Notes: generated from the letters alone by a model not told the origin. Shown: positions 49,398 through 62,144, numbered from the stretch's first letter. The stretch: 64,000 nt of DNA from Acanthosoma haemorrhoidale (GCA_930367205.1 OV884009.1:78389189-78453188); one strand, 5' to 3'. A program made the numbers and translations.

Positions 49398-50085
49398 CCA
49401 ACTGTACAGACTACTTCAAAGGACATCCCATCTCTCAATAGAAAATAAACTACTAATCTACAAAGTTATACTTAAATCAATCTAGACATACGGAATAGAG
49501 CTATGGGGGGACAGCAAAAAAGTCGAACATCAAGCGTATCCAATCCTTTCAATCAAAAGTCCTGAGAACAATAGTAAATGCCCCTTATTATGTCAGCAAC
49601 AAAACCCTTCATAACGACCTTAATATACCCTACATTCTAGAACTCATCCCTTCTAAGTTTATGAAATTCCACAGTAGCCTATCCAACCACCCTAATCCTG
49701 TAGCACAGTCATTGCACTGCGCCACTCATCCCTATAATCCTCCTTGGAGACTGAAACGGCAGTGGCCTCGTGACCTGCTATAAACGCGTGACAGCGGGGG
49801 TCCTGGCAATGGCCAGTTACTCCAATCATGTCCTGAGCGTCTGTGGCTCTCGCGCTCTTGGTCAGCCTCCACTGGCTAGTATCCGGTGACGCGGCTGACG
49901 GAGGAGCGTGGGGGACTTCCCAAGACTCCGCTTTCTCTTCGCATGTGGATTTGGGAGGTCTCTGGGCTGTCTGTAAATATTGTATGAATGATGAATTGTA
50001 AATATGGTATGAATGAGAGCATTTATCTCAATTACTGATTGCCTTATAAAAGGCAGATTGTAATTATAGCCCAATAAAGAGTATA
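49398..50085 (+). mobile_element. Jockey-A copy 7: ORF2 C-terminus plus 3' UTR
   Basis: Starts in frame as LYRLLQRTSHLSIENKLL and is closely similar to the copy at position 1. A CAA-to-TAG change gives a stop (ILKSI-stop-TYGIELWG), and one extra G in GGGGGG after the TATGG codon shifts the frame. The later part (NAPYYVSNKTLHNDL... RRLKRQWPRDLL or equivalent) is present in another frame. The 3' UTR has a short deletion near 49940, where the UTR's GAGGGAGGTGATAA section is missing. The end is CCCAATAAAGAG. GTACAG occurs on both sides of the insertion (about 49401 and 50089) and may be a short target duplication. Confidence 0.85.
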
Positions 50086-52566
50086 GTACAGCTACATTTA
50101 GAGCCATTAGTGAAACATGAAATCTATAAAGAATCGGAACTTATTTACAAATTATAAGAAAACGTGGGAACGTAAAAAGTTGCTTGGCGTTGGGATAATT
50201 CCAAAAAATGTTCCGCGCCAGTAGATTAGTAACTTTTCTTGGATCATTTTTAGAACGATTTTTTATTGGACATAGGAATAATAAAAGAAATGGCACATGA
50301 AAGAAAATAAAGTAGGAAGGAGGCGAAGGGAGGCCGTTTGGTTAAACATAAATACTGTCAAAAGCAATTATAAATTACGAATATATGACCTAAGGGCTGT
50401 TTTATGAATTGTTTCTCAAACCCTCAATTTATATTATTATGTTATAACACATTGCTCTCAGTTTCCGCGGCAATAAGCAATCATCTACATCTACGGTCTT
50501 CATCACACGAGACCCGGAAATGCTAACAAATAAAAATAAAGTACTAAAAAAAAAAAAAATCTGATTGTCATACGATAATATTCAAAATTAACTTTGCAAT
50601 AAAAAAAAAACCAGTTATTTTATCTACTGTGTGACCTAGTATGAAAGAGAATTTTTTCATGAGTTAATGATTTGATAATGACTGTGATTATGACTGATAT
50701 TCACTGTACAGTAAATAATATAGTGAAGAATAACGATAATTTTTTTTTTTATTACATCTTAGGTTTTCGCAAAAGAACGCATTTTTTTCCCTAAAACTGT
50801 TTCTAAATTCTGTCGACTAAGTTTCAGCTGTAGAAATATAACAAATAACTTTAAGAAAATAGTTTTGTTCTACCTAGTCGAATAGGCAGGTTAACCACTC
50901 CACCAGGGACGTGATTTTTAAAAATAAATGTTAAGACCCTGATATGAAAAGTAAAATAGTAGATGATGCTAGACACCATTTCATACACTGAAATAAACAT
51001 GCTTTATTGTGCTACGGTGCACAATTATTGTGCATTGACTATGGTGGCAACACCGCAAGGTTTCCTGCGCCAGGTATAAGTCCCATTGCGGCGCTGGGTA
51101 GTTGCTGAGTCAGTGCTCCTTCATTATGTCGTTAATGAAGTAGCGGCTCCTATTGCCTTGTTCTTTTTATTATTAGTTAACTTAATTATTCACGAGCCTA
51201 GACGGATGATATGCCCGGACAAATGAACAGATCCCAAGAGCGAGACACCGACAATTGAGGAATGATTTGTTGTGCTGTTTCCGTACATATTTGTCTTTAA
51301 GCGGTTTTTGTTTTTAACCTAGCCTGAGAGTCTTTACTTTCATACAGACATCAGCCGACCCTTTTTCGTCTGTTTCGTTGGTACTTAGTAGCCAATGATC
51401 CAATCAATTTTACGTCATTTCAAACACCTACTGTAATTAGTACACATCAAATTTTTAATTAAATGTATTAGAGTTTAGTATTAGTAGTTAGTCTTTTGTA
51501 GATAGAATTGAACCTCTAGGACTAAACTAGTAACTCCCCAACGCAAGTCCACTATTGATATAATAAAGTAACTAATTCATGTATACAAATTAGAGAATGG
51601 CAGTAAACATATAAACATTATATTGTTATCATATAAACTATTAAATGAAAATAATATAATGTAATTGGTTGAAATTATATTCTTATGTTTTAAAGATATT
51701 TCTGCCTCAATTAGCACTTTGTCTTTTTTATGCTAAAATGAAGATAATTCCTGAGTTTTTAAATGTTAATTTAATTATAAACTGCTTCGTTCATTCTATG
51801 TAATTAGCATGGTAACTTTCAGAAGTTATTTAACACATTTATTTATTCCATGATTAAAACAGCTTTAATGTAATGTTAATTAACTTTTATATATATTCCT
51901 GATAAACTAGTCATCTTACTGTTTGTATGGAACTAATATTCTACAGTACTTAGGCTGGCCTTTTTTATGAACATTTTTATGATCAACCCAATTGTGTACA
52001 TACAATATGTAATTCTAAAAAAAGTATCTTGGTTACAAAAGCGTCATCAAAAAATATAGAATATTGTTATGTCACACCATAGGAAACGGATGTTAGCAGG
52101 TCTTAAATATTTATACATGTCTAAACAACTCTATCAATAAACCTTCGCAAGTCTTTTTGCCAATATTTGCCTGTTTCAATAGATAATATCTACATTACAT
52201 AGATTTTAACAATGATCATTTTGATTTAAATTCTGAAGGACTCAATAATAATGCTAAACTTTCACACTTGTTTTATATAAAGCTATGAAACATTTTTTTT
52301 TTAATCAGCCTAAATATTCGCCAAAATACTAACACTGTGTGCGCGGTTTATATTGTTTTTTATGAAGTTAGCTCTCAAAAAACGTAGCTTTTTATATAGA
52401 GGTCTATTAGCTTTGAGCTGGGCATTCGAGACACGTTTTAAAGTTTAGCAAAGTGGGACCAAACTGTAGCACATTCGTTGAGTTTTTCACACGTTCCGTT
52501 AATTTATTTTGATAAAGAAAATAACTGGGAATTTATTACCCTTGAAATATTATTATCTTATACTAT
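50086..52566. other. AT-rich interval; GC-richer patch near 51.0-51.4 kb
   Basis: No gene identified. Positions 51010-51400 are GC-richer, with CAACACCGCAAGGTTTCCTG and other complex sequence, but no protein motif or RNA gene structure is visible. Confidence 0.35.
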
Positions 52567-52690
52567 ACTCTTTATTGGGCTATAATTACAATCTGCCTTT
52601 TATAAGGCAATCAGTAATTGCGATAAACGCTCTCATTCATACCATATGTAAATATTAAAAATATTATCATTCATACGAGTGACAGTAATC
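52567..52690 (-). mobile_element. Jockey-A copy: terminal block only
   Basis: Minus-strand end with CTTTATTGGGCTATAATTAC, CTGCCTTTTATAAGGCAATC and CTCATTCATACCATATGTAA (plus-strand spelling). The TTATAAGGC variant is shared with copy 7, so this fragment belongs to the same subfamily. Confidence 0.75.
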
Positions 52691-54060
52691 GGTAGACTAT
52701 CGACATGTTATTTTTTAGGATATCGACGGATTTCATTAGCAGAAGCTCAGATAAGAGATTGAAAATTATCTAAATATACATATTTAAAATCTCCCAGATT
52801 TTACAACAATTAGCTTTCTTCAAGGCAAAAGTTGTAGAACGCTCTTTCAAATATGCTCTAATATGAGACAGTATTTTTCAAAACTCATAAACTAAAGAAA
52901 GCCCTTGTCGCGCTTTCTATATTAGAAGCTTTCTATATTTTATGATAATGCCTCACCACATAATGTATTGCACGCGTAACGTACTGCAGCAACGTTCCAC
53001 ATTTAAATTATATATTCATGATTGGATTTATATGATGAGTCCTTTCTTTATTATAACACAGGTGTTATATTGAACACGCATTCCGTAACAGGCTTTACCA
53101 ACATATCCTAAAGCCGTACCTAAAATATAAGCCGTCCCAAAAATCGAAACGGGTTGAGAAAAAAACAGTGGATCACTAGTGCCCTACAGGTGAGTAAAAA
53201 GTGTTTTTTTTTTGATAATTTAGAAAACTCTTGATTTTATACAGCTCTTCTTTTAGGTGCCCTGTCTTTTTAGAAAAAACAAAATCCTTCAGCAACCAGT
53301 CATATTATGGTCATCATATATTGAAATAACGTGAATAAATAATGAACCAAGGAAGCAGAGTGCGTTCAAATATCTCTTAGACAAGAAACAGAGTTAATTT
53401 TCGATTTAAGCGCCCCAAAAAATCCCCTTATACAATTTTGGAGATTATTTAACTCCAGAACAAAAAATGTATACCAAACAATGCAGGAGTTTAAAGGCCC
53501 ATATACTACAAGTAATAATACGAAAAAGGTTGTCATAAATAATTCAGAAACGAAGATGTGAAATATAACATTTTAGATTTTACTGTTAATTATTATTACT
53601 CTTATAAATGAATCAAATCTAATTAATGTCCACTTATATCAAAACGAGAATAAATTAAACTTCAAAAAAGTGGATTTAGCCAAATTTAGACGGGTAAGGA
53701 AGGTTTAATTAAAATAAAGAACGCTGACCATAAAATTCTACTCCCCATCGAATCTAGCAAAAAAAAATATTATTGCTGTAAAATTTCGTATGTATAGTTT
53801 TTTTCTATTTACTTACATTACTTGAAGCTTCTCCTGGTGTAACTGTTCAATGAGCTATGCTGATTTTGATAAATTTCCACATATTTTTTAATATTTTCCA
53901 CAAAAAAAAAATCGGGCGATGTCTGATAACCTTATTTTAGTCAGAACGAAGACAGAAGATAAGATAAAAAATAGAGTTTTTTAACTTAGAATATTTGTTT
54001 TTACTTCTAGGGCTCATTGCCAAGAACGCTGGATCACGTGTCAAGTATTTTTTTACCTAG
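52691..54060. other. AT-rich interval, no gene seen
   Basis: No supported feature. Confidence 0.4.
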
Positions 54061-54725
54061 TACAGTCGAATTTCACTAATTACAAGCCAAGGGGCAACCG
54101 AAAAAAATTTAAAATATTCAGAGTTTAATTTATGAAGAAGTTCTAATCACCTATATCAGAGTACTAAAATATTTAAGAGTTAAATTTTTTTTAAATACAT
54201 AAAGTAGATAAATATGAAAAGAATGAAAAACTGTAGAATTATCATTTTTAATCATTTATACAATTGATTCTTTGTGATATTTTAGTACTAGATGAATTTC
54301 TTACACAACTTATTATAGAGTAAACATGTTTTTATTGTTTTTTTTAAATAGTTTTAAATATTATATCAATATTTTGAATTTTATATATTATTTTCACTAC
54401 TTGTAGTACGGAACACAATTGTATTACCCTTCAGAATGGTGGTGTAGCCACAGAAGGCGCTCGTATCAGTGTAAAATAAATCGTGGGTATACCAGATAGA
54501 GTGTATATTTATTAACTATAAAATGAAATATTGTAAGTACTTATATATGTATAGGTGTACCTAACAAATCCAGTGAAATAAGAAGAAACATATCGAATTA
54601 TAGAATGCACTCTCTCCCTTCGTCACGAAAACGCCTTCACATTACCGAGTGTCAAATACGCATGATTTTTTTTCGATAGCAAACTGTCTAGCTGAGGGGT
54701 TCGAATTATCGAGAGCTAACCCGGC
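54061..54725. mobile_element. Possible pogo/Tigger-related MITE
   Basis: After TA at 54061, CAGTCGAATTTCACTAATTA resembles a Tigger-type terminus. Near 54695-54720, the plus-strand GGGGTTCGAATTATCGAGAG resembles the inverted right end. The two ends align over only about 18 bp with several differences, and the interior is AT-rich and non-coding. The call is weak. Confidence 0.25.
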
Positions 54726-55214
54726 ACCAAAAAAATCCTTGAAGCCGGTGACCCCAAGATCGTAGCATCTCCTCGATTGCAGGGAGGGATTGCTTCAGTA
54801 TTAGCAATGTACTATGCAAGAGTTGTTGGGATTCGACACAATAGACAAGACTTTGTTAGAAAAAAACAGCCGGCAGCGTTGGCCATAATGTCGGAGGTTT
54901 ATCGGAAAAGGGGCGCAGTAAAACAGTGAGATAAGATACCTAGGCTTTAATTCCACCTCTATTGCAATAGGCCGTAGATAAGAGGGGGACTATTTTCTCC
55001 TGACCGATTGCCTGAATTGGTGTCCTGTCCCTGGATGGAACTGGTTCGGTCCGGTAGGAGCACGTCCCTTCCCTTGCTGGATCTGCTCCGGACTTACGAA
55101 CTGGCGATCAGATATCCGATCACTTACAGCTGACAATAGCGGATCCCAGTATCCTCTCCCTAACTTGTTCAATAGGATAGAATTCTTTTCAGTTAAATCG
55201 AATTACAATCCATC
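54726..55214. other. GC-richer unassigned interval
   Basis: More complex sequence than the surroundings. The minus frame at 54990-55172 (60 codons, with SDRISDRQFVSPEQIQQGKG) has no family I can name. It may be a remnant of an element. Confidence 0.25.
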
Positions 55215-55430
55215 CTATCGGGCAATAAGTAATTGTGATAAATGGTCTCATTCATACTACAGTTCACCAGTCACTCACTTATTCATACGATATAAACAAA
55301 TACACATTATGGTTGTCACCTCCCACGCATGGGCAGAGGAGGCGGAGCCTTGGGAGATGGCCTGTAATCCTCCGGAGGCTGACCAAGAGTGAGACAACCA
55401 CAGACGCTCAGGATTAGGTTAAAAAAAAAC
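55215..55430 (-). mobile_element. Jockey-A copy: 3' UTR and terminal block
   Basis: In plus-strand spelling, CGGGCAATAAGTAATTGTGA at 55218, then ATGGTTGTCACCTCCCACGC, AGGCTGACCAAGAGTGAGAC and ACAGACGCTCAGGATTAGG. It stops short of the coding part. Confidence 0.75.
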
Positions 55431-55574
55431 GGCTTGAATATCAAAAAGGGAACATACAATTACACAACCAGACAGTCTGACACAGGGGGGAGAATATAAG
55501 AGCTACACTGCTAAAGCATAAAAATGTATCTATGGCTGAAAACTAAATGCATCTCTGTATTTTTTTGTATCAAA

Positions 55575-55875
55575 TTTCAATCAGGCAGTTGTGATCTATG
55601 ATCCTGTTCATGCCATATTAACATTTACTCATTCGTGTAATATATTAAATACAAATACACACAACCCAGAGAGATGCAAGGACCGTATAACTGTCACATA
55701 ACTCGCATAAGTAGGAGGAAGAAGAATCTCGGATGTTCGCACACGCTTCTTAGTATTTCGAGTTACAAATCGGCTACGAGCATACCGACTACGAGTAAAA
55801 GAGCCACAGACCCTCAGGGAATAAGCGGAGAAACTAGCTATTGTGAGGACTTCATGAATTTGTAGGTCACGAGGA
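55575..55875 (-). mobile_element. Jockey-A copy: older 3' end, same strand as its neighbour
   Basis: Degenerate but recognisable from AATCAGGCAGTTGTGATCTA, AACATTTACTCATTCGTG, ACACAACCCAGAGAGATGC, AGAGCCACAGACCCTCAGGG and TTTGTAGGTCACGAGG (the last is the inverse of the coding end). It lies about 145 bp from the previous copy in the same orientation. Confidence 0.55.
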
Positions 55876-57962
55876 AATCTTCGAGAAAGATCAAAGGGAT
55901 TTGTGAGTCAAGAAACGGACAGATCTAGGGTAATAGAATGATTTGTTAACTTTTGGTGAAATTTCATGAACCTTAAAGGGGAAAGATCAAGGATGCAAAG
56001 CCTATTTCGATCGTTTAAAGGGTGTTGTTGCTAACGTAATAAAAGGCAACAATTATTGTTCTTGGGACATCTGACTAAAAGGAATGAATACGCTAGTTGT
56101 TTGACCGTTTTGTTTCACACCATCAAAGCTCTAGTTTGTATGTCCAAATAGGTTTTAGCGTGCCTTAGTAAGTTTGTATTTTATTTTCTATTGAGTGATG
56201 TGATGCCATTTGAAGTAGTCTATGCAGTTATCTAAATCGTCTGTTAAGTTTTTGTCTTTTTACTCTCATGTGTGTAACAATTTTGTGTACTGTATAGGAT
56301 ACTGGAAGATGGATGAAATTAAAAATAAGTATCCTGTTAAATTATCTTCAGTCCACCATTGGTTGCACCAAAGATTTCCTAAAGTACCTTTGCAAGTTAT
56401 GGAATGCCGTTTCAGGCTCAAGATGGGGTGACAGAACTGCTGAGACGTATGGAGAATTTTCTGAAGTTTTAATTTTTATCACACAACGACAAACATTGCT
56501 GAGCTGAAAAACTTCCAGCACCTACAAAAATAACGGTACATTGCAGTCTTTAAAATAAAATATTAAACATTTGCGATCAACGGTCTTTTAGTCACGACTT
56601 ATTTGAGCAGGAAGATAGCTGCCAAACAAATTTGTTTGATGGAAGCATCGAAACGCTGCAGCGATTTCGTTCAAACGTTTCAATATTGAGAATGATAGTT
56701 TTCATGACGCACCTCGATCATTTGTCTATTCGTTCGTGACCAGATATGGATTAGCATAAAGGACGATTCACACTACATATTAAGGCACGGTCGAGTCAGA
56801 TCAGCCTAAGTTCCAAGATTTCAGCAGCAGCATTCACACTCAAGGTCAGCTCAGGTTAATCATTTTCATGGACGACATCATTTCATTTCAGTTGCACGCT
56901 TGTTAATGAACAATGTCATTCTCTCTACACTAAACTTAATTAAAATTTCGCTGATTGTCGATGAAGATAATTTTCCTAGAATACTAAAGTATCTGCTTAA
57001 CTTGCTGGATTTTTTTTGTGATCTTTATACATAGCGTTGCTTTATCAACTCATAAACGCAATATTTTTAATAATAAAATCATTTAACTCGCAGAAATCCC
57101 AAGCAGGCTTAATGATGTGTTCGTCATCCCTGTTGATTTTAGTTGAGTGTCACACATTGTCACTAGCGATTCGGTCAAAACAAATTAGGAGCGCTCCAGT
57201 CTTTAGTCAGTCACGGCTCGACCTGGCTTGACTACACATGACCAGACTTGACCACTATCACGAATAAAGGCTTCCAAAGGCGCCGTACTTAATTTAATAA
57301 ACTAGTTTTATGCTCAAAAACTTTGCTAGCAACCTATAAGAGGCCCTCTCTTTGAGCTGGAGAATAAATTTAATAAATTATACACAATTATTATGAATTC
57401 GTGCTACTACTCCACATATAGCCAAGCATTCAATAGATAATTGATAACGATTAATACGATTTCCCACATCATACAGGGGGATGCAACACGCATTATTGGT
57501 GAGTCGTTTACCCCGGGTTTATCCCGTGGGGCCCAGGTGTGTGGGATAATCCCACCCCCGATAGAGCAATATCCAGTACAGGTCGTATAGCCTCGATTAG
57601 GACCAATGTCCCTGAATCCCGCTCATCTTTACGTTTCACTGTACAGTTAATGGCTTAATGGCCTGTTCGCATTAGAGAATTGAAACGATCGGGCTCAGTT
57701 ACAAATAAGGTTTATTTGTAGTAGTTTCAATTGTAAAGGTTATGAAATATCCTTCTCAATATTCTCTCCACTGAAAATTATATAATTAAGTCCCCTGCTG
57801 GGACGAAATAAAAAATACTCTTCGATATTTTAATGTGTTTTATAGTTATTTGTTATTAACACTTTAGTTAAATTTCCCACCCTTTTGGGGTACAAAATGT
57901 CGACACCATAATGTGTCTTGGACGCATTTGCTGTATATGATTGAAACCAAGTCCCTTGTTTA
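55876..57962. other. AT-rich interval; GC-richer palindromic patch at 57.5 kb
   Basis: No gene identified. At 56755-57260 words such as AAGGCACGGTCGAGTCAGAT (left) and CGGCTCGACCTGGCTTGAC (right) hint at a decayed MITE without clear ends. At 57500-57560 there is a GC-rich patch with the inverted repeat GTGGGATAATCCCAC (57541-57555). Confidence 0.3.
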
Positions 57963-58312
57963 CTACTCTCATTGCGGTAAAATTACAACCTGCCTTATTG
58001 GGAAATAAGTGGTGTGTTCAAGTTTATCATTGATACCATATTTAGAATTCTTCATTCACTCGCTCTTGCATAAAGTATTTACAAACAGGCCAGAGAGATC
58101 CAAAATCCATGGTTGTCACCCCCCGGCATTCGAAAGAGGAAGCGGAGTCTTGGGAAGTTCCCCACGCTCCTCAACGGGCCGTGTCGCCGGATACAAGCCA
58201 GTTGACGCTCACCATGAGTGCGAGAGCCACAGATGCTCGGGACATGATTAGAGAATTTGGACATTTCCAGGACTCCCACTGTCACGTATTTATAGAAGGT
58301 CACGAGGCCACC
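57963..58312 (-). mobile_element. Jockey-A copy: 3' UTR with the end of ORF2
   Basis: In plus-strand spelling it runs from TGCGGTAAAATTACAACCTG through CACTCGCTCTTGCATAAAGT and AAGTTCCCCACGCTCCTCAA to CTCCCACTGTCACGTATTTA and GGTCACGAGGCCAC, the last being the inverse of the W-P-R-D-L region. The overlapping open frames on both strands (58009-58420) are shadows of the UTR. Confidence 0.8.
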
Positions 58313-58893
58313 GTCCCTGTAGTCTACGAGGTCAAGGAGTCTATGGTCAGACCAAACACCGGAGCCAAGGCATCGCTTGTAGCGGACCGAGCCCTTTTTT
58401 GTCCCATGTGTGATATATAGTGCGGTCTGGAGTAATATTAGGTCTGACCAAACTCATGTTTATTTTGCTGGTTTCGCTTTGTAGTGCAAAGCTTAATGCA
58501 TTTGTAATGAAGAAACCTGTTGGGAGACATAGACTACAGAAGTATCAAATCCAATTATCATTAATTCCAAACTCTTTCCCTGTTTTCTTACATGTACGTG
58601 TTTGCTGTCTGCAGTAATAAAGGTAAGAGCTGTTTTATTAACACACTCAACTTTACCTTCACCGGAGCTCGTCTGATTCATATATTATACACTTATATAC
58701 ATTCGTACATTTAAGTCGTTTTATGTTATATGATCCCAGTTAACGTGTTAATCTTCAGTTATCTTGCATACTTTCATTTAAGTTCATTCCCCAAACGTAG
58801 ACTACCCAAAGGTCCTCTATTCATATTTAAATAAATATTCGTCATTACCTTAATACTATGTATGTGTAATCTACTAAGCTTATCGCGCTTACA
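58313..58893. other. Interval without a recognised gene
   Basis: Small overlapping frames at 58420-58681 on both strands are unassigned. Confidence 0.35.
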
Positions 58894-58903
58894 AACATAA
58901 GTA
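58894..58903. repeat. Target-site duplication, left copy
   Basis: AACATAAGTA, identical to 60246-60255. The pair exactly brackets the RNase H-bearing non-LTR element. Confidence 0.75.
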
Positions 58904-60245
58904 TTATTATTATTATTATTATTTGTTCCGGCATTTGTGCACCGCGGCCTCACTGAGACCTATTGTGCGCCGTCCATGTCCCTGTCCTATATATGTGACA
59001 GGCCCACGGCCTTTGCAAATCTGAGGATACTGAATGGATCGATCAGTTCACATAGTTTGGGGTCTACAATGCGATCACTACCAAAGTGAAGGTATCGCTT
59101 TCTAGCTAAGTTATCACAGTCACATATTATATGACGTGCCGTTTCTCCCTCTTTCTTGCAGAATCTGCAGATTTGGTGATCCCACTATCCCCAAATTAAA
59201 GAGGTGTTTATTTAACCGACAGTGACCTGTATAGAGTCCTGTCACACTTTTGAGTGTCCACCTGTCCATTGATAGAAGTGCTGAGCTTCTTCTCTTACAG
59301 GGTCCATTAAGAAACAGTTTCGAGTGTTCCTGTTTCTTAGTTTCTCTCCAAGAAAGTCTTGCCTTGTCCTCTAAAGCTAATTTTATACGCCTTTTAGCGT
59401 AGCTGAGGCTGATACCACATATGGGTTCAGGTGCAAGAGGTGTCTGTTCTGAGCCCACCCTTGCAAGGCCATCTGCCTTCTCATTGCCTGTGATGCCTGT
59501 GTGTCCTGGCACCCAGTCGATTCTAACCTTATTGGCTAGCGAGAGTGTGTTTAAGTTGTTTTTACACTCCTCAACCAAATAAGATCTGGTCGTATAGCTT
59601 CTCAGGGCGCCAATGGCTGCCTGGCTATCCGTGAAAATTGTGATCAGTCTGTTTCTTACACCCTCCCCAATTAAGGTTTGGGTACAGACATTGATCGCCA
59701 TCACTTCGGCCTGAAAGACCGAGGTGTGTCTACCTAAAGGAATAGAAATCCCAGATTCTGGTTTATCTTTCCTCCATATGCCGGCCCCTGACCCGTTTTC
59801 TGTTAGTGAGCCGTCTGTATAGCAATTAATCCCATTACACAGTTTATGTGGTTTGGTCTTTGTGTTTTCCGCACAGTATAAAACGTCTGTGTGTTTCTTA
59901 ACTTGTAGGTCAGAGTGCATTGACAGCACCTCGTCCTCATCAATTCTTCTGAACAAGTTCCCATGTCGCATGGGAGTCATGACTTTGGATCTTGTTCCTG
60001 ATTTCGCAAGTCTGTAAGCCACGTTCAAGGCTTGCGCTTCTACTTCTATGTGCAGTGGATTCAAGTTCAATAAGACTTCCATTGCAGCAGTAGGAGTTGT
60101 ACTCATGGCACCAGTGATCATGAGACATGAAAGCCTCTGTAATTTGCCAAGCAAAGTTCTATTTTTACTAATACTACCTCTGTGCCACCACACCATAGAG
60201 GCATAGAGCACCATTGGTCTAACTGCTGCGGTATATAGCCAGAAT
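58904..60245 (-). mobile_element. 5'-truncated non-LTR retrotransposon with RNase H domain
   Basis: A 1.34-kb unit on the minus strand. It begins inside ORF2 at 60245, runs through the RNase H domain and a Cys/His motif to a stop at 58987-58989, then a short 3' UTR, and ends in a TAA-type trinucleotide repeat (ATT on plus, 58904-58921) instead of poly(A). Ten-base duplications on both sides show insertion by target-primed reverse transcription. A 3' TAA-like repeat and an RNase H domain point to the I/Loa/Jockey-like group; the clade is not settled. Confidence 0.85.
58987..60245 (-). pseudogene. ORF2 C-terminus: thumb region, RNase H and zinc-knuckle-like tail
   Basis: Open from 60250 to 59120 (376 codons; the first two codons lie in the flanking duplication). 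Residues about 3-25 (WLYTAAVRPMVLYASMVWW) are the end of the RT region. The RNase H domain, about residues 140-265, shows all expected residues: CYTDGSLTENGSGAG (Asp), SVFQAEVMAI (Glu), TIFTDSQAAIGAL (Asp) and WVPGHTGITGNEKADGLAR (His and Asp). TGLYTGHCRLNKHLFNLGI follows. A one-base shift near 59180 puts the natural end in another frame: CRFCKKEGETARHIICDC, a C-x2-C-x8-H-x4-C motif, then a run to stop at 58987. RNase H would degrade the RNA template during reverse transcription. Truncation and frameshift make this copy non-autonomous. Confidence 0.85.
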
Positions 60246-60255
60246 AACATAAGTA
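60246..60255. repeat. Target-site duplication, right copy
   Basis: AACATAAGTA; see the left copy at 58894-58903. The next bases differ (T versus A), giving a 10-bp duplication. Confidence 0.75.
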
Positions 60256-62144
60256 ACTTATCACAGTAACGTATTCCTCACCATTTTTTGAGTTTCGTTA
60301 TTTATTTATTTATTTTTAAATCCAGGAATATGTTAACCTCTGTGTCAGTCTGTCTGTTCAGACCATTGTAAGTCTGTATGACGTAGAAAAATAATTTTTT
60401 TATGTTGACTAAGCGTCATTAATTAACTGGTTTTTACTATTTATACATTTTCCAATCTGGAAAAGATTTCGGTGTAATTAATAACATATAAAATTTTAAT
60501 ATTAATTTCCCAATGATTCCACATTGCTCCAAATTACAGCAACAGACAAATATATGAAGTATATTTAGCAATTAAAAACTACAAATTTTCTTAATATATA
60601 TATATATATATTCTTGAGATAGGGAGGGATATAGAATATAATTACTCGTTTACTCAAAATGTACAGTTTTTTTGCGACCCATCGAATTGGTAGTCAATAC
60701 AAAAATACCCGATGAGTAAAAGAGGCCAACATTGTGATACACATTATTAATTACAATGTTAATACCTAACACTGAAAATTCATAGATATTATCTTCATCC
60801 TGGAATCACAATTAATATTTATTTATTTAAATATGACCGCCAACTTAAAGGGTTGCTAATTGACAACACTGTTAGGATTAGGAAAATTAAGTGAGCAACA
60901 TACAGACTACAACTTGGGGAGTTATGTCGGCTGGTAGATGTCTACTTAATTGGTATAATATATCATTAGGTCCAGTAGAGGAATTATTTATTGGCGTGTC
61001 GGTAACAAGCTGTCCACGGCCTAATAAATAAAAATTGCGAATGGGGTGCGATGATTCATTACAGCGAATGGACATCCCATTTGGGAGGTTATTTATTATT
61101 CATATACTCACTTTTGAATATCTAATATTCAACACATCGTCGAATGGAGGTCGGGGCCGGAACGGTAGAAGTTGAGAGGACTGGATTTGGCCCCTGCGGT
61201 GAATGCCAGGGACAAGGTGTATCCTCAACTGCCCCCCCCCCCCCACACCAAACCAATTAGTGTTTATGAACGAGAATAATTAATTGTACTGAGAGTAATT
61301 AATTACAGCGACGTAAGCCTGCTGTGTGTGATCGCTAGGTGGACCGTTAGAGTACCGCTGTGCAAGACGCAACGTCTCAGATTCACAATTCAAAGTCTCA
61401 ATGGGTTCTTTTTGGCCCCGCCCAAAGGATAAAGCTCTAATTTTGCTTGGGTAACGAGCAAATGTCTTTCGTCTTTATGTATGTACTCCTATGGTCTTAA
61501 AATGGTTCATACTATGAACTAATGATACTAATAACTATACTAATTACATTTTGATTAAATACAAAATATATACGTTTAAAATTTTTTTTTTAATTTATCA
61601 CATCCCAGCCAGCTTAGAAGTTATTCAAAATTTGAAGTTCTGTTTTTTTTTATAAATTAATTTTAAAAATATTCTAAACACTAAAGATTTACAACCCGGC
61701 AATAATAATTACGTATTTAATACGTTCCAAGCCTGTTTTCCTTTGCTCAATATTTTGGTGATTATTATATCACAAAATGGCGTTTTTCAAAAAAAAAAAA
61801 AAAAAAAGTGGTTAAACAAATAAAAACAAGTTATTTTTTATCAAAATTTAGTTGTTTTTTTATAAACTTTTAAGAATGCCCCTAGACTATTTTGTGATAT
61901 TGTTTCTTATATTTTCTATATGTTTAAACTCACTAGTGCAAAAATAATTACAATGATTCAGTTTTCATATTTATTATACATTAGTTATTTTAATATTTGC
62001 TTTTATACTTTGATTTATTCTAATGTGTTGCTAGTGTCATAAGCAAGTCTGTAGGGAATTTTTTTAACGGTTGAAATTTTCTATGACATACGAGGACCTA
62101 CCCAAAAGAAACCCGATCTATTTTTTTATCAAAGTGATTTTGCT
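60256..62144. other. AT-rich interval, no gene seen
   Basis: (TA)n at about 60593-60611, a C run at 61231-61243 inside a GC-richer patch (61140-61250), and an A run near 61790-61806. The minus frame at 60887-61075 is unassigned. Confidence 0.4.

Noticed and set aside
56755..57260. MITE with partly inverted ends
   Set aside because: The end similarity is short and interrupted; no terminal repeat or duplication can be stated.
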